NCBI GenBank assembly: GCA_018824085.1
Contig: JAHJHI010000032.1
Span: 80,001 to 144,000, forward strand
Origin: Gammaproteobacteria bacterium
Lineage (GTDB): Bacteria > Pseudomonadota > Gammaproteobacteria > Burkholderiales > Rhodocyclaceae
Length of the DNA stretch: 64,000 nt
Direction of reading: 5' to 3'
Below are positions 54,759 to 64,000 of this stretch, piece after piece. A program made the translations under genes and the position numbers. The first letter of the stretch is position 1. Each line of letters starts with the position of its first letter. The notes beneath the pieces were generated by a model that was not told the origin of the DNA, did no database searches, and saw nothing but the letters and a program-made list of their open reading frames with translations.

Positions 54759-57128
54759 ATGTCTCGCTACGTCATTCCATTCGAACAGCTGCGCATGACC
54801 GACGTCGATAGCGTCGGCGGCAAGAACGCGTCGCTGGGCGAAATGATCAGCCAGTTGCCCCGTTCCGTGAGGGTTCCCGGCGGTTTTGCCACCACTGCGG
54901 ACGCGTTCCGCGAGTTTCTGGCGCAAGACGCCCTGGCCGACCGCATCCATGCCGCACTCGAGGCGCTGGATGTCGATGACGTGACCGCGCTCGTACGCAC
55001 CGGCGCGCAAATACGCCAATGGATGATGGACACCCCGTTTCCGGCCCGGCTCGACGAAGAGATCCGCGCCGCGTACGCGGGCCTTGACGCGGCTGGCAAT
55101 GGTTCGTTCGCGGTGCGAAGTTCCGCCACAGCGGAAGATCTGCCGGACGCCTCGTTCGCCGGCCAGCAGGAAACCTTCCTGAACATTTCCGGCATCGACA
55201 ACGTACTGCACGCGATTCGTGAAGTGTTTGCGTCGCTCTACAACGACCGCGCGATCAGCTACCGCGCGCACAAGGGCTTCATGCATGCGGGTGTGGCGCT
55301 GTCGGCCGGCGTGCAGCGCATGGTGCGTTCGGACAAGGGCGCTGCGGGCGTGATGTTCACGCTCGACACCGAATCGGGATTCCGGGACGTCGTGTTCATC
55401 ACGTCGAGTTACGGTCTGGGCGAAACGGTGGTCCAGGGCGCGGTGAATCCGGACGAATTCTACGTGCACAAACCGATGCTTGCCGCCGGAAACCCTGCGG
55501 TCATCCGCCGCAATCTTGGCAGCAAGATGATCAAGATGGAGTTCGCGCAGGCCGCCGCCGCGGGTCGCAGCGTGCAGACGGTCGATGTCGCGGAGACCGA
55601 TCGCCATCGTTTCTCGCTGAGCGACGAACAGGTGCTGGAACTGGCGCGCTACGCAATGACCATCGAAGCGCACTACGCGCGTCCGATGGATATCGAGTGG
55701 GGGCTGGACGGCATCGATGGCGAGCTCTATATCCTGCAGGCGCGTCCGGAAACCGTGAAGTCCCACGAAACCGGCCTGACGCAGCAGAAATTCCGTCTCA
55801 AGCAGTTCGGCAAGGTACTGGCCAGTGGCCGGGCCATCGGCCAGAAGATCGGCGCGGGCCGGGTGCGCATCGTCCAGGATTCGTCCGAGATGGACAAGGT
55901 GAAGGCCGGTGACGTGCTCGTGACCGACATGACGGACCCGAACTGGGAGCCGGTCATGAAGAAGGCGGCCGCCATCGTAACCAATCGCGGTGGCCGGACC
56001 TGCCACGCGGCCATCATCGCGCGTGAACTGGGCATCCCGGCGATCGTCGGCTGCGGTGACGCAACCGAGACGCTGACCGAAGGTGACGAAGTGACCGCGA
56101 GCTGCGCCGAAGGCGATACCGGCAACATCTATCGCGGCCGGCTGGACTTCGAAATCATCACGTCCGATCTGTCCAATCTGCCCGAATTGCCGCTGAAGGT
56201 GATGATGAACGTCGGCAACCCGGAGCTGGCTTTCGATTTCGCCCAGTTGCCCAACGCCGGTGTCGGCCTCGCGCGCCTGGAATTCGTCATCAACAACACC
56301 ATCGGCATCCACCCGAAGGCCATCCTGGAAATCGACCAGGTACCGGCGCGCCTGCGCGAGGAAATCCGGCGCCGTGCACGTGGTTATGCGAACCCCGAAG
56401 CGTTCTTCGTGGACAAGCTGGTCGAGGGTGTGGCGACCATCGGTGCAGCGTTCTGGCCGAAGCCGGTCATCGTGCGGCTGTCCGACTTCAAGTCGAACGA
56501 GTACAAGAAGCTGCTCGGCGGTGATATCTATGAGCCGGATGAAGAGAATCCCATGCTCGGCTTCCGCGGTGCGTCGCGTTACATCGCGCACAGCTTCCGC
56601 GATTGCTTCGAACTGGAGTGCCGAGCCATGCGTCGCGTTCGGGATGAACTCGGGTTGACCAACGTCGAGCTCATGGTGCCGTTCGTGCGCAACGTCGGCG
56701 AGGCCGCCGAAGTCGTGAAGCTGCTCGCCGAACATGGCCTGAAGCGTGGCGAGAACGGATTGCGCCTCATCATGATGTGCGAAATCCCGTCCAATGCCCT
56801 GCTGGCCGAGCAGTTCCTTGAGCACTTCGACGGTTTCTCCATCGGTTCCAATGACCTGACCCAGCTGACACTCGGCCTGGACCGCGATTCGGGCCTGGTG
56901 GCGGGCGCGTTCGACGAGCGCGACCCGGCCGTGAAGATGTTGCTCTCGATGGCGATCCGCACGGCGAACCGCCTCGGAAAGTATGTCGGCATCTGCGGGC
57001 AGGGGCCGTCGGATCACGCGGATTTCGCGATGTGGCTCATGGATGAAGGTATCCAGAGCGTGTCGCTGAATCCGGACACGGTTGTCGAAACCTGGCTGCA
57101 GTTCGCTGCGCACGACAAGGAAAAGTAA
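54759..57128 (+). CDS. ppsA: Phosphoenolpyruvate synthase
   Basis: A 789-residue enzyme that makes PEP from pyruvate and ATP for gluconeogenesis. The N-terminal ATP-grasp-like domain starts with [12 protein letters not shown] and has [25 protein letters not shown]. The phosphocarrier His is in [21 protein letters not shown] near residue 413, with the Thr two residues upstream the expected PpsR target. The C-terminal TIM barrel ([32 protein letters not shown]) binds pyruvate. The start at 54759 follows GAGAGGA. Length is close to E. coli PpsA (792). Confidence 0.97.
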   Translation: MSRYVIPFEQLRMTDVDSVGGKNASLGEMISQLPRSVRVPGGFATTADAFREFLAQDALADRIHAALEALDVDDVTALVRTGAQIRQWMMDTPFPARLDEEIRAAYAGLDAAGNGSFAVRSSATAEDLPDASFAGQQETFLNISGIDNVLHAIREVFASLYNDRAISYRAHKGFMHAGVALSAGVQRMVRSDKGAAGVMFTLDTESGFRDVVFITSSYGLGETVVQGAVNPDEFYVHKPMLAAGNPAVIRRNLGSKMIKMEFAQAAAAGRSVQTVDVAETDRHRFSLSDEQVLELARYAMTIEAHYARPMDIEWGLDGIDGELYILQARPETVKSHETGLTQQKFRLKQFGKVLASGRAIGQKIGAGRVRIVQDSSEMDKVKAGDVLVTDMTDPNWEPVMKKAAAIVTNRGGRTCHAAIIARELGIPAIVGCGDATETLTEGDEVTASCAEGDTGNIYRGRLDFEIITSDLSNLPELPLKVMMNVGNPELAFDFAQLPNAGVGLARLEFVINNTIGIHPKAILEIDQVPARLREEIRRRARGYANPEAFFVDKLVEGVATIGAAFWPKPVIVRLSDFKSNEYKKLLGGDIYEPDEENPMLGFRGASRYIAHSFRDCFELECRAMRRVRDELGLTNVELMVPFVRNVGEAAEVVKLLAEHGLKRGENGLRLIMMCEIPSNALLAEQFLEHFDGFSIGSNDLTQLTLGLDRDSGLVAGAFDERDPAVKMLLSMAIRTANRLGKYVGICGQGPSDHADFAMWLMDEGIQSVSLNPDTVVETWLQFAAHDKEK

Positions 57129-57138
57129 TCCGTTCGGG

Positions 57139-57171
57139 GCCGGGCGTCCCGCCACGGGCGGGACGCCCGGC
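57139..57171. other. Strong 15-bp hairpin after ppsA
   Basis: GCCGGGCGTCCCGCC (57139-57153) pairs exactly with 57157-57171 around a 3-nt loop. No T run follows, so it is not a classical terminator; it may protect the ppsA mRNA 3' end or act with the terminator 27 bp further on. Confidence 0.75.
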
Positions 57172-57197
57172 AGCCTGCCGGCAAGATCAGGACGAAA

Positions 57198-57225
57198 AAA
57201 AAGCGCACGGTGACGTGCGCTTTTT
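57198..57225. terminator. Bidirectional terminator between ppsA and the cold-shock gene
   Basis: A 12-bp stem AAAAAGCGCACG / CGTGCGCTTTTT with GTGA loop. The A/T-rich ends give a T run in both directions, so it can serve both convergent genes. Confidence 0.88.
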
Positions 57226-57266
57226 CATGATGGTCGCCTTGCGGCAACCTCAAGCTGTCTGAATGA

Positions 57267-57470
57267 TCAGAGCGGCTTGATTTCCGAAGCCTGCAGACCC
57301 TTCGGGCCGCGCGTCACTTCGAAAGACACCTTCTGGTTTTCCTGGAGCGACTTGAAGCCGTTGCCAGTGATCGCGGAGAAGTGCGCGAACAGGTCTTCAC
57401 CGCCGTCATCCGGGGAGATGAAGCCGAAGCCCTTGGCGTCGTTGAACCACTTGACGGTACCAGTTGCCAT
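57267..57470 (-). CDS. Cold-shock domain protein
   Basis: A 67-residue CspA-family nucleic-acid-binding protein. RNP1 is KGFGFISP and RNP2 is LFAHFSAI; the N-terminus [10 protein letters not shown] is standard. It acts as an RNA chaperone. The ATG at 57470 follows AAAGGAATCAAAA; the longer open frame is part of the leader. The predicted promoter at 57630-57658 leaves a leader of about 150 nt, as in cold-inducible csp genes. Confidence 0.96.
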   Translation of the reverse strand: MATGTVKWFNDAKGFGFISPDDGGEDLFAHFSAITGNGFKSLQENQKVSFEVTRGPKGLQASEIKPL

Positions 57471-57844
57471 TTTTGATTCCTTTGATATATCGATGTTGAA
57501 CAGGTCATCACAACACGCAATGACCGTAGCGCAGGGAAACCTCAAGGGGAATATGGCAAGCGGAGTACTGACTTGAAAATCGAGAACCGACGCACAACAC
57601 GTTCATGCTTGAAATCACCTACAAGCGTGCTTATACGGCATTAATGCGCGCGGCGCAAACGATATTTTCGGTGAGGTGCGGGAGGAGGGTGTGGTTGTCG
57701 GCCGGTCTGGCCCGGGTCTTCTGTTCAAGTCCGCGCCCGGACTGACGTTACTGGAGTCGGAAGGGGTATTGACGCCCTGGCGGACAATGCGCTGTCGAGT
57801 CCCGGCGGATGCGCATGCTGCCGCAACAAAACAATGAATGCGCC
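57471..57844. other. Intergenic region with csp leader and promoter
   Basis: These 374 bp hold no gene I can support. Bases 57471 to about 57623 are the predicted 5' leader of the cold-shock gene on the minus strand; 57630-57658 is its promoter; the rest lies upstream of the PhnD-like gene and shows no strong promoter or ribosome binding site. The reading frames through it are shadows. Confidence 0.7.
57630..57658 (-). promoter_or_regulatory. Sigma-70 promoter of the cold-shock gene
   Basis: On the minus strand, TTGCGC (57653-57658), a 17-bp spacer and TATAAG (57630-57635). The predicted start is near 57623, giving a 5' leader of about 150 nt. Confidence 0.72.
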
Positions 57845-58786
57845 ATGGAAACAGGAACGTCGATTCATCGCTGTCTGGCGATCTGCGCCAGCCTTGTCTG
57901 CGCGGTCGTGCTGGGAACAACCGCCGGGTGCGATGCCGGGGAGGTCGTCGCCGAACGCCCGGCCTACGTGCGTTCGGACGTGCTGATGCGGCGCCCGGTG
58001 CTCACGCTGGGGGTGCATCCCATGCACAATCCGGCGCGCCTGATGACCATGTACGGTCCCATTGTCGAAGCGCTCAACGTGGCGTTGCCCGATGTCGACA
58101 TACGGCTCGAAGCGTCGCGTGATTACTCGGATTACGAACGCAAGCTGCGGGCCGGAACACTCGCGCTGGCGCTGCCCAATCCCTATCAGACGGCTGTCGT
58201 CGCGAAGGACGGCTACCGCGTGTTCGGAAAGGTGATGCGCGATGACGATTTCTACGGTGTCATCCTGAAACGCCGTGATGGTCCGCCCATGAATTCTCCT
58301 GCCGACCTGCGCGGCAAGACCTTCAGCTGCCCGGCACGAACGGCGCTGGCCGCGTGCATGATGCCGCTCATGTATCTGAGGCAGGGCGGGCTCGACGTCG
58401 CCGCAGACCTGCGGGTGACCGAGGTTGGTTCGCAGGAGTCGAGCATCCTGAACATCGTGCGGGGCCTGGTGGATGCCGGTGCGACATGGCCGCCGGCATG
58501 GCGGGCTTTTGGCAAGACCCATCCTGATCTGGCCGGACAGGTCGAGGTGGTGTGGCGCACCGATACGCTTCCCAACAACGGCCTGATGGCAAGAAACGAT
58601 ATCGATGCCGCACTGGTGCGGCGCATTGCTGGCGTGCTGTTCGCGCTGTCCGACAGCGAGGATGGACGCAGGCGGCTGGCGGGTGCCGAGCTCGCCGGTT
58701 TCGAACCGGCGGACGAAGGTCGCTACGCGCCCGTACTCGCCTTCATGGACCGCTATACGGCACAGATCGGGCCGCTTGCGCCATGA
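57845..58786 (+). CDS. PhnD-like periplasmic binding lipoprotein
   Basis: A 313-residue type 2 periplasmic binding protein related to phosphate/phosphonate-binding PhnD. The signal sequence ends in a lipobox LGTTAGC, so it is probably a lipoprotein. The core begins VLTLGVHPMHNPARLMTMYGP and has ASRDYSDYERKLRAGTLALALPNPYQ. No ABC permease or ATPase is nearby; instead it overlaps the following GGDEF-EAL sensor gene by 4 bp (58783-58786). It probably senses a ligand for that sensor rather than feeding a transporter; this is inferred. An upstream ATG at 57809 is an alternative start. Confidence 0.85.
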   Translation: METGTSIHRCLAICASLVCAVVLGTTAGCDAGEVVAERPAYVRSDVLMRRPVLTLGVHPMHNPARLMTMYGPIVEALNVALPDVDIRLEASRDYSDYERKLRAGTLALALPNPYQTAVVAKDGYRVFGKVMRDDDFYGVILKRRDGPPMNSPADLRGKTFSCPARTALAACMMPLMYLRQGGLDVAADLRVTEVGSQESSILNIVRGLVDAGATWPPAWRAFGKTHPDLAGQVEVVWRTDTLPNNGLMARNDIDAALVRRIAGVLFALSDSEDGRRRLAGAELAGFEPADEGRYAPVLAFMDRYTAQIGPLAP

Positions 58787-61700
58787 ACGTGCTGCACACC
58801 CTCACAGCCCGGCTGGACCGATCGCTGACACTGCGCCTTGCGGTGACGATCGCGGTGCTGCATGCGGCGCTGATGACGCTTGTCGTCGTCGATCTGCTTG
58901 ACCGCGAACGCGACATGCTGACCACCGAAACGCGCACCGCGCTGATCGAGGAGGCGACGCTGCTGGCTCGCAGCGGACGCGAGTGGCTGCTCGCACGCGA
59001 TCTCGCGGGCATGGCCGAACTGCTGCAATCGCTGCGCACCGCGCCCGGCATCGAATACGCGATGTATCTGGACCGTGACGGACGTGTGCTGGCTCATACC
59101 GATGAGGACAAGGCCGGCATGATGCTGGCAGACGCGGTCAGCCTGCAGGCGCTGTCCGGCGACGGGGTCGAGGGGACCCGGCTGATTCAGAGCAGCCGGG
59201 AACTCAGCGACGCGCTGGCGCCGGTGCGCTATGGCGACAAGCTCGTGGGCTGGGTACGTGTGGCACGCAATCACGAGCGCGAGCAGCAGGCGCTCAACCA
59301 GCTGATGCTGGAAGGCGCGCTCTACGTGTTTGTCGCCATCCTGCTCGGCGTGCTCGCCGCGAGCCTGTTTGCCCGCAGGCTGACCGCCGACCTGCGCAAC
59401 GCGAAGGCGCTGTTCCGGCGCGTGCGAGAGGGAGATCTGTCGCTGCGGCTCGAGCTGAATCGGCGCGACGAGCTGGGCGAGCTGATGGGCGGCATCAACG
59501 ACACGCTGGACGCACTGTCGACCCAGGAGCAGGACCTGCGGCTGACAAGGGAGCGCCTTGAGCTCGCGCTCGAAGGCGCCAATGACGGCGTGTGGGACTG
59601 GGATCTCGTGAGCAATACCGTTCATGTTTCCGCGCGCTGGAAGTCGATGCTCGGCATTGCGGATGACGTCACCGATACGCGGCCGGCGCTCTTTCTGGAT
59701 CGCGTGCACCCGGACGACCTGGCAGGACTTCTCGATCGCGTGAACGAATACCTCGAAGGCCGGCTGCCGGTATTCGACATCGTCGTGCGGGCACGTCACG
59801 AGGACGGGCGGTGGGTCTGGATACTGACGCGGGGCACCGCGCAGCGCGACGCGCAGGGGCGGGCCTACCGCATGAATGGCACGCACACGGACGTCACCAA
59901 ACTCAAGGAAGTCGAAGCCGCACAAGCGCTGGAGCAGTCCCGCCTGGCCGGTCTGCTGGCGCAGATGTACACCGGCGTCGTCATGGAGGACGCCGACGGG
60001 CGCATCGCGCTGTGCAATCAGGCGTTCTGCAGGCTGTTGCCGATCGCGGGTGATCCGTCGGAGCTCATCGGCAGACAGCGCACCGACCTGCTGGCGGCTG
60101 CGTTGCCGCTGTTCGCGGATCCCGGCGGGTCCAAGCAGCGCATCGAGCAGATCGTTGCCGCAGGCGAGCCGGTGCTTGGCGACCGCATCGAACTGGTTGA
60201 TGGCCGCGTCATTGAACGCGATTGCGTGCCCATCAAGGTCGGCGAGATGCAGCAGGGACGCCTGTGGACGATACGGGACGTGTCGTCGCGCATGCGTCTC
60301 GAGAACAGCCTTGCTGCGGAGAAGGAAAGGCTGCGCGTGACCTTGCTGTCCATTGGCGACGCGGTCATATCCACCGGCGTGGACGGATGCATCGATTTTC
60401 TCAATCCGGTGGCCGAGGGCCTTACCGGCTGGTCCAACGCCGAAGCGGCCGGTCGGCCGCTGGCGCACGTGCTCGAGCTGCTGGACGCCGACACGCGCCT
60501 GCCGCGCCGGCATCCGGCGGGCGAGTTGCCGGGCGACACCGCCGTCGGGCCGGCCGGCGGTGTTGCGCTGCTGCGGGCCCGGAACGGGAACGAGCGAGTG
60601 GTGGAGGACTCGGTCGCGCCCATCCGCGATGCGCGTGGCAAGGTCTGCGGTGCCGTCGTGGTGTTCCGCGACGTCACGGACCGCCATCGCATGCAGGAGC
60701 AGTTGCGCTGGCAAGCCACGCATGACCCGCTGACGGGCCTGGCAAACCGCCTGCTGCTCGAGGACCGGATGACCCAGGCGATGGCCCGGGCACGCCGCCA
60801 GGAGCGGCAGCTCGCGGTCTGCATGCTTGATCTCGACGAGTTCAAGAGCATCAACGATCAGCAGGGCCACGACGCCGGGGACGCTGTGCTGCTGACGATG
60901 GCGCAGCGCCTGAAGGAGGCCGTGCGCGAGGACGACACCGTGGCGCGCCTGGGTGGCGACGAGTTCGTGGTGCTGCTGGGCGAGCTGTCCGGCACGGACG
61001 AGATGCATGACTGTCTGGCGCGAATCCTGAAGGCCGTGTCGGAGCCGGTGACGGTGCATGGGCGCACGCTGTCGACGCGCGCCAGCGTTGGCGTCACGCT
61101 GTATCCGGCCAATGCGAGCGACGCGGACACGCTGCTGCGTCACGCCGATCAGGCGATGTACGCGTCGAAACAGTCGGGCGGGAACGGCTACCGCGTGTTC
61201 GATTTCGCGCACAGCCAGGCTTCGGTCGAGCGGCTGCGCCGCAAGGAGCGCGTGGGCGAGGCGATCGCCAGCGGCGAGATGCGCTTGTACTACCAGCCGC
61301 GGATAGACATGCACGCGGGTCGCATGGTCAGCGTGGAAGCGCTCGTGCGCTGGCAGCATCCGGAGGAGGGGCTGCTGCCGCCCGACAGCTTCCTGCCGCT
61401 GATCGAAAACGATCCCGAGATCAACCTGCTCGGCGAGTGGGTCATCAAGACTGCGCTCGAACAGATGACGGCATGGCGTGCAGAAGGTGCGACCTTCGGC
61501 GTCTCGGTGAACATATCGGCGCCGCACCTGCTGACCGCGGGCTTTGCCGCGCGCCTGTCGGATCTGCTCGCCGGATGGCCGGACGTGCCGCGCGAGCTGT
61601 TCGAGATCGAGGTCGTCGAATCGGTGGCGCTGGACGACATCGAGCGCGCCGCGAGTGTCGTGCGCGACGTGCGCGCGCTGGGCGTGCGCGTCGCGATCGA

Positions 61701-62409
61701 TGATTTCGGAGTCGGATACGCGTCACTGGGTTATCTGCGTCGGCTGCCGGTGGACGTGGTGAAGATCGACAAGTCCTTCGTGCTCGACATGCTCGATGAC
61801 GAAGACGATCTGGAGGTCGTGCAGGCGGTGATCGCGCTCGCGCACACCTTGCGGCGCGAATCGGTGGCAGAGGGCGTGGAGACGCTGGAACATGCGCTGC
61901 TGTTGCTGCGCCTGGGCTGCCATCTGGTGCAGGGCTACGGCATCTCGCGCCCGATGCCGGCACAGGATCTGCTGGCATGGCATGCGGCCTGGACGCCCGA
62001 CCCGCGCTGGCAGGCGTGGCGCGGCGTGCGCTGGGATCTCGACGATCTGCCGTTGTTTACCGCCGAACGCGAGTTCCGGCGCTGGGTGGACCAGTTGCTG
62101 CGCCTGGTCGAGGACGGCTCGGCACGCCGTCCCGGTGGTGACGTCCGCGACCCCTCCGCCTGTGCTTTCGGTCAGTGGTTCTACGGCGCAGGACGCACGC
62201 GTTACGGAAGCTTCGAGGAGTACCACGTGCTGGAAGCGAGGCACAGCGAACTGCACGTGCTTGGCGGGCGCATCCTGGATTGCGTGGAAGCCGGTGACCT
62301 GAGCGGCGCTCGACCCGTTGCAACGACGCTGCGCGCCGTGCGCGACCAGGTGTCCTCCCATATCGACGCGCTGCAACGCGTCGCGGGTGGTCGCTGCAAC
62401 GTCGAATGA
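58783..62409 (+). CDS. Membrane sensor GGDEF-EAL protein with PAS domains and CZB-like tail
   Basis: A 1208-residue c-di-GMP enzyme. Order: TM1 (residues about 18-38), periplasmic sensor (about 40-178), TM2 (about 185-205), HAMP, PAS (ALEGANDGVWDWDLV), two more PAS-like segments (LLAQMYTGVVMEDADG; SIGDAVISTGVDGCIDFLNP), GGDEF with intact RLGGDEFVVLLG near 722, EAL with VEALVRW near 851 and IDDFGVGYASLGYL, then a C-terminal CZB-like zinc domain (ACAFGQWFYGAG; EARHSELH). Both catalytic domains look active. In the CZB part the first His ligand appears replaced by Phe (EFRRWVDQL). It is translationally coupled to the PhnD-like lipoprotein, its probable input partner. Confidence 0.92.
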   Translation: MNVLHTLTARLDRSLTLRLAVTIAVLHAALMTLVVVDLLDRERDMLTTETRTALIEEATLLARSGREWLLARDLAGMAELLQSLRTAPGIEYAMYLDRDGRVLAHTDEDKAGMMLADAVSLQALSGDGVEGTRLIQSSRELSDALAPVRYGDKLVGWVRVARNHEREQQALNQLMLEGALYVFVAILLGVLAASLFARRLTADLRNAKALFRRVREGDLSLRLELNRRDELGELMGGINDTLDALSTQEQDLRLTRERLELALEGANDGVWDWDLVSNTVHVSARWKSMLGIADDVTDTRPALFLDRVHPDDLAGLLDRVNEYLEGRLPVFDIVVRARHEDGRWVWILTRGTAQRDAQGRAYRMNGTHTDVTKLKEVEAAQALEQSRLAGLLAQMYTGVVMEDADGRIALCNQAFCRLLPIAGDPSELIGRQRTDLLAAALPLFADPGGSKQRIEQIVAAGEPVLGDRIELVDGRVIERDCVPIKVGEMQQGRLWTIRDVSSRMRLENSLAAEKERLRVTLLSIGDAVISTGVDGCIDFLNPVAEGLTGWSNAEAAGRPLAHVLELLDADTRLPRRHPAGELPGDTAVGPAGGVALLRARNGNERVVEDSVAPIRDARGKVCGAVVVFRDVTDRHRMQEQLRWQATHDPLTGLANRLLLEDRMTQAMARARRQERQLAVCMLDLDEFKSINDQQGHDAGDAVLLTMAQRLKEAVREDDTVARLGGDEFVVLLGELSGTDEMHDCLARILKAVSEPVTVHGRTLSTRASVGVTLYPANASDADTLLRHADQAMYASKQSGGNGYRVFDFAHSQASVERLRRKERVGEAIASGEMRLYYQPRIDMHAGRMVSVEALVRWQHPEEGLLPPDSFLPLIENDPEINLLGEWVIKTALEQMTAWRAEGATFGVSVNISAPHLLTAGFAARLSDLLAGWPDVPRELFEIEVVESVALDDIERAASVVRDVRALGVRVAIDDFGVGYASLGYLRRLPVDVVKIDKSFVLDMLDDEDDLEVVQAVIALAHTLRRESVAEGVETLEHALLLLRLGCHLVQGYGISRPMPAQDLLAWHAAWTPDPRWQAWRGVRWDLDDLPLFTAEREFRRWVDQLLRLVEDGSARRPGGDVRDPSACAFGQWFYGAGRTRYGSFEEYHVLEARHSELHVLGGRILDCVEAGDLSGARPVATTLRAVRDQVSSHIDALQRVAGGRCNVE

Positions 62410-62411
62410 AG

Positions 62412-62441
62412 CCGGCGCGCGGCCGGCTTGCCGCGCGCCGG
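62412..62441. other. GC-rich hairpin between convergent genes
   Basis: CCGGCGCGCGG (62412-62422) and CCGCGCGCCGG (62431-62441) pair exactly around an 8-nt loop. There is no T run, so a classical terminator is not claimed. Confidence 0.6.
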
Positions 62442-62460
62442 TGCCGCTTCGGCGGGCGCG

Positions 62461-64000
62461 TCAGTCGCCGATCAGGATGCCGAGATCGCGCAGGCGCATC
62501 ATGATGTCTTCCACCGTCTGCCCGATGTCGCGTCCGCTCGTATCGACACGGATCTCGGCGTTCTCGGGCGCCTCATACGGCGAATCGATGCCGGTGAAGT
62601 TCTTGATCTCGCCGCGGCGCGCCTTCTTGTAGAGCCCCTTGGGATCGCGTTCCTCGGCGACCTGCATCGGCGTGTCGACGAAGATTTCAATGAACTCGCC
62701 GTCCTGCTGCAGCGCGCGCGCCATGCGTCGTTCCGAGCGGAAGGGCGAGATGAACGCGGTCAGCACGATGAGTCCGGCATCGACCATCAGCTTGGCGACT
62801 TCGGCCACTCGGCGGATGTTTTCGACGCGGTCGGCTTCGGTGAAGCCGAGGTCCTTGTTCAGGCCGTGGCGCACGTTGTCGCCGTCGAGCAGATAGGTGT
62901 GGCGGCCGAGCGCGTTCAGGCGCTTTTCGAGCTGGTTGGCCAGCGTCGACTTGCCGGCACCCGACAGGCCGGTGAACCACAGTACGCACGGCTTCTGACC
63001 CTTCATCGCGCCGCGCGTGGCCTTGTCGACGTCCACGTGCTGCATGTGGATGTTGTGCGAACGGCGCAGAGCGAAGCGCAGCATGCCGGCGCCGATGGTG
63101 GCGTTGCTGATGCGGTCTATCAGGATGAAACCGCCGGTTTCACGCACCGCGTCGTACGGATCGAAGGCGATCGGCCGGTCGATGCTGAGCGTGCATACGG
63201 CGATTTCGTTGAGTGCGAGCTGCTTGGCGGCAAGGTGCTCCAGCGTGTTCACATTCACTTTGTACTTGATGTCGGACACCGTCGCGCTGACGGTGCGCGA
63301 GCCGACCTTCATCAGATAGGCGCGGCCCGGCATCATCGGTTCGTCCTGCATCCAGACGATGGTGGTTTCGAACTGGTCGGCCACTTCGGCCGGCGAGTCG
63401 ATGCTGGAAATGACGTCGCCGCGGGAGATATCGACTTCGTCCTCCAGCACCAGCGTGACCGACTGACCGGCGATCGCGCGCGGCAGGTCGCCGTCGGCCG
63501 TGACGATGCGCTTGACGGTGCTGGTGCGCCCGGACGGCTGCACCCGGATCGCCGCGCCCGGTTCGATGCTGCCGCCGGCGATCGTGCCGGCGAAGCCGCG
63601 GAAATCCAGGTTGGGCCGGTTCACCCATTGCACGGGCAGGCGGAACACGCCCTTGAGCCGGCGCTTCTGGTCGACTTCCACCGTCTCCAGATAGCCCATC
63701 AGTGTCGGGCCGTGGTACCAGCCCATCGCCTCGCTGGGTTCGGTGATGTTGTCGCCGCGCAGTGCCGACATCGGAATGGCGACGATGTCCTCCAGTCCGA
63801 GCTGTGCCGCGAAGGCGCGGTAGTCGTCGAGGATGCGCCGGTAGGTCGCCTCCGAATAGCCGACCAGGTCCATCTTGTTGATGGCGACGACGACGCGCTT
63901 GATGCCGATCAGCGACACCAGGAAGCTGTGGCGGCGCGTCTGCGTCTGCACGCCGTGGCGCGCGTCGACCAGGATGATGGCCAGATCGGCGGTCGAGGCG
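62461..64000 (-). CDS. cysNC: Bifunctional sulfate adenylyltransferase large subunit / APS kinase, 5' end beyond window
   Basis: About 512 C-terminal residues are visible; the start lies past the right edge. The N-terminal part is the EF-Tu-like GTPase CysN: NKxD motif in [13 protein letters not shown], then domain 2 ([19 protein letters not shown]). The C-terminal part is APS kinase CysC with P-loop [19 protein letters not shown] and [29 protein letters not shown]. With CysD it makes APS from sulfate and ATP, then phosphorylates it to PAPS. It converges with the GGDEF-EAL gene. cysD would be expected upstream, outside the window. Confidence 0.95.
   Translation of the reverse strand, partial: ASTADLAIILVDARHGVQTQTRRHSFLVSLIGIKRVVVAINKMDLVGYSEATYRRILDDYRAFAAQLGLEDIVAIPMSALRGDNITEPSEAMGWYHGPTLMGYLETVEVDQKRRLKGVFRLPVQWVNRPNLDFRGFAGTIAGGSIEPGAAIRVQPSGRTSTVKRIVTADGDLPRAIAGQSVTLVLEDEVDISRGDVISSIDSPAEVADQFETTIVWMQDEPMMPGRAYLMKVGSRTVSATVSDIKYKVNVNTLEHLAAKQLALNEIAVCTLSIDRPIAFDPYDAVRETGGFILIDRISNATIGAGMLRFALRRSHNIHMQHVDVDKATRGAMKGQKPCVLWFTGLSGAGKSTLANQLEKRLNALGRHTYLLDGDNVRHGLNKDLGFTEADRVENIRRVAEVAKLMVDAGLIVLTAFISPFRSERRMARALQQDGEFIEIFVDTPMQVAEERDPKGLYKKARRGEIKNFTGIDSPYEAPENAEIRVDTSGRDIGQTVEDIMMRLRDLGILIGD

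Noticed and set aside
54657..57155. 832-residue minus-strand frame opposite ppsA
   Set aside because: Antisense shadow of a complete PEP synthase gene.
58753..61527. 924-residue minus-strand frame opposite the GGDEF-EAL gene
   Set aside because: No motif, typical His/Arg/Gln-rich antisense frame of a high-GC gene.
62412..62441. Rho-independent terminator after the GGDEF-EAL gene
   Set aside because: The hairpin is strong but has no T run on either strand, so it is listed only as a hairpin.

Overview
The window is GC-rich, densely coded DNA from a proteobacterium, most likely a betaproteobacterium of the Rhodocyclales/Burkholderiales type. This is inferred from gene content: a divergent PEP synthase / PEP synthase regulator pair, a DUF1841 protein, a PrpE-type propionyl-CoA synthetase, the hpnCDE squalene pathway, fused CysN/CysC and a DUF2325 gene. 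No species call is possible from the sequence alone.

Region 1 (1-23283, all minus strand) is a polysaccharide assembly and export cluster. Read in its own direction it runs: acyltransferase, UDP-glucuronate decarboxylase, Wzz/kinase-like co-polymerase, methyltransferase, secreted GH26-like hydrolase, sugar epimerase, sugar cupin, O-antigen-ligase/polymerase-like protein, GT2, GT39-like protein, flippase, GT4, GT2, periplasmic OPX export protein, outer-membrane beta-barrel, RfbF, RfbG, GT4, aldo/keto reductase, GMC oxidoreductase, and an epimerase cut by the window edge. Eleven of its gene junctions are 4-bp start/stop overlaps, which argues for one long translationally coupled transcript. The sugars implied are UDP-xylose and CDP-4-keto-6-deoxyglucose derivatives. 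No priming phosphoglycosyltransferase lies in the window.

Region 2 (23509-41624) is mostly housekeeping and metabolism: mfd; a secreted quinoprotein dehydrogenase; a MazG-like pyrophosphohydrolase; the potassium transporter kup; cytochrome b561; a periplasmic rhodanese; a hybrid histidine kinase with two receiver domains and an HPt domain; a methylthioribose-phosphate group (FucA-like class II aldolase, mtnA, methionine aminotransferase); an S4 RNA-binding protein; and hpnE-hpnD-hpnC for squalene.

Region 3 (41681-43024) is a tRNA-Leu(UAG) gene whose 3' 56 bp are repeated exactly 1.26 kb downstream. Between the copies lie a 5'-truncated tyrosine integrase and two small coupled genes. This is the footprint of a small, probably immobile integrative element.

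Region 4 (43038-64000) holds a methyltransferase, ribA, lrgAB, a ferric-iron binding protein divergent from a DUF2325 gene with Fur-like sites between them, an NlpC/P60 hydrolase, a response regulator with a degenerate GGDEF domain, prpE, a hexose-phosphate mutarotase, DUF1841, an orphan glycosyltransferase, ppsR/ppsA, a cold-shock gene with a long leader, a PhnD-like lipoprotein coupled to a large GGDEF-EAL sensor, and the 3' part of cysNC, which runs off the right edge.

The points that most repay a second look are the mtnA/FucA-like neighbourhood (possible DHAP shunt), the OPX/beta-barrel export pair, the kinase-dead co-polymerase, the AKR-GMC-CDP-sugar block, the PhnD-like/c-di-GMP pair and the tRNA-Leu mini-element.
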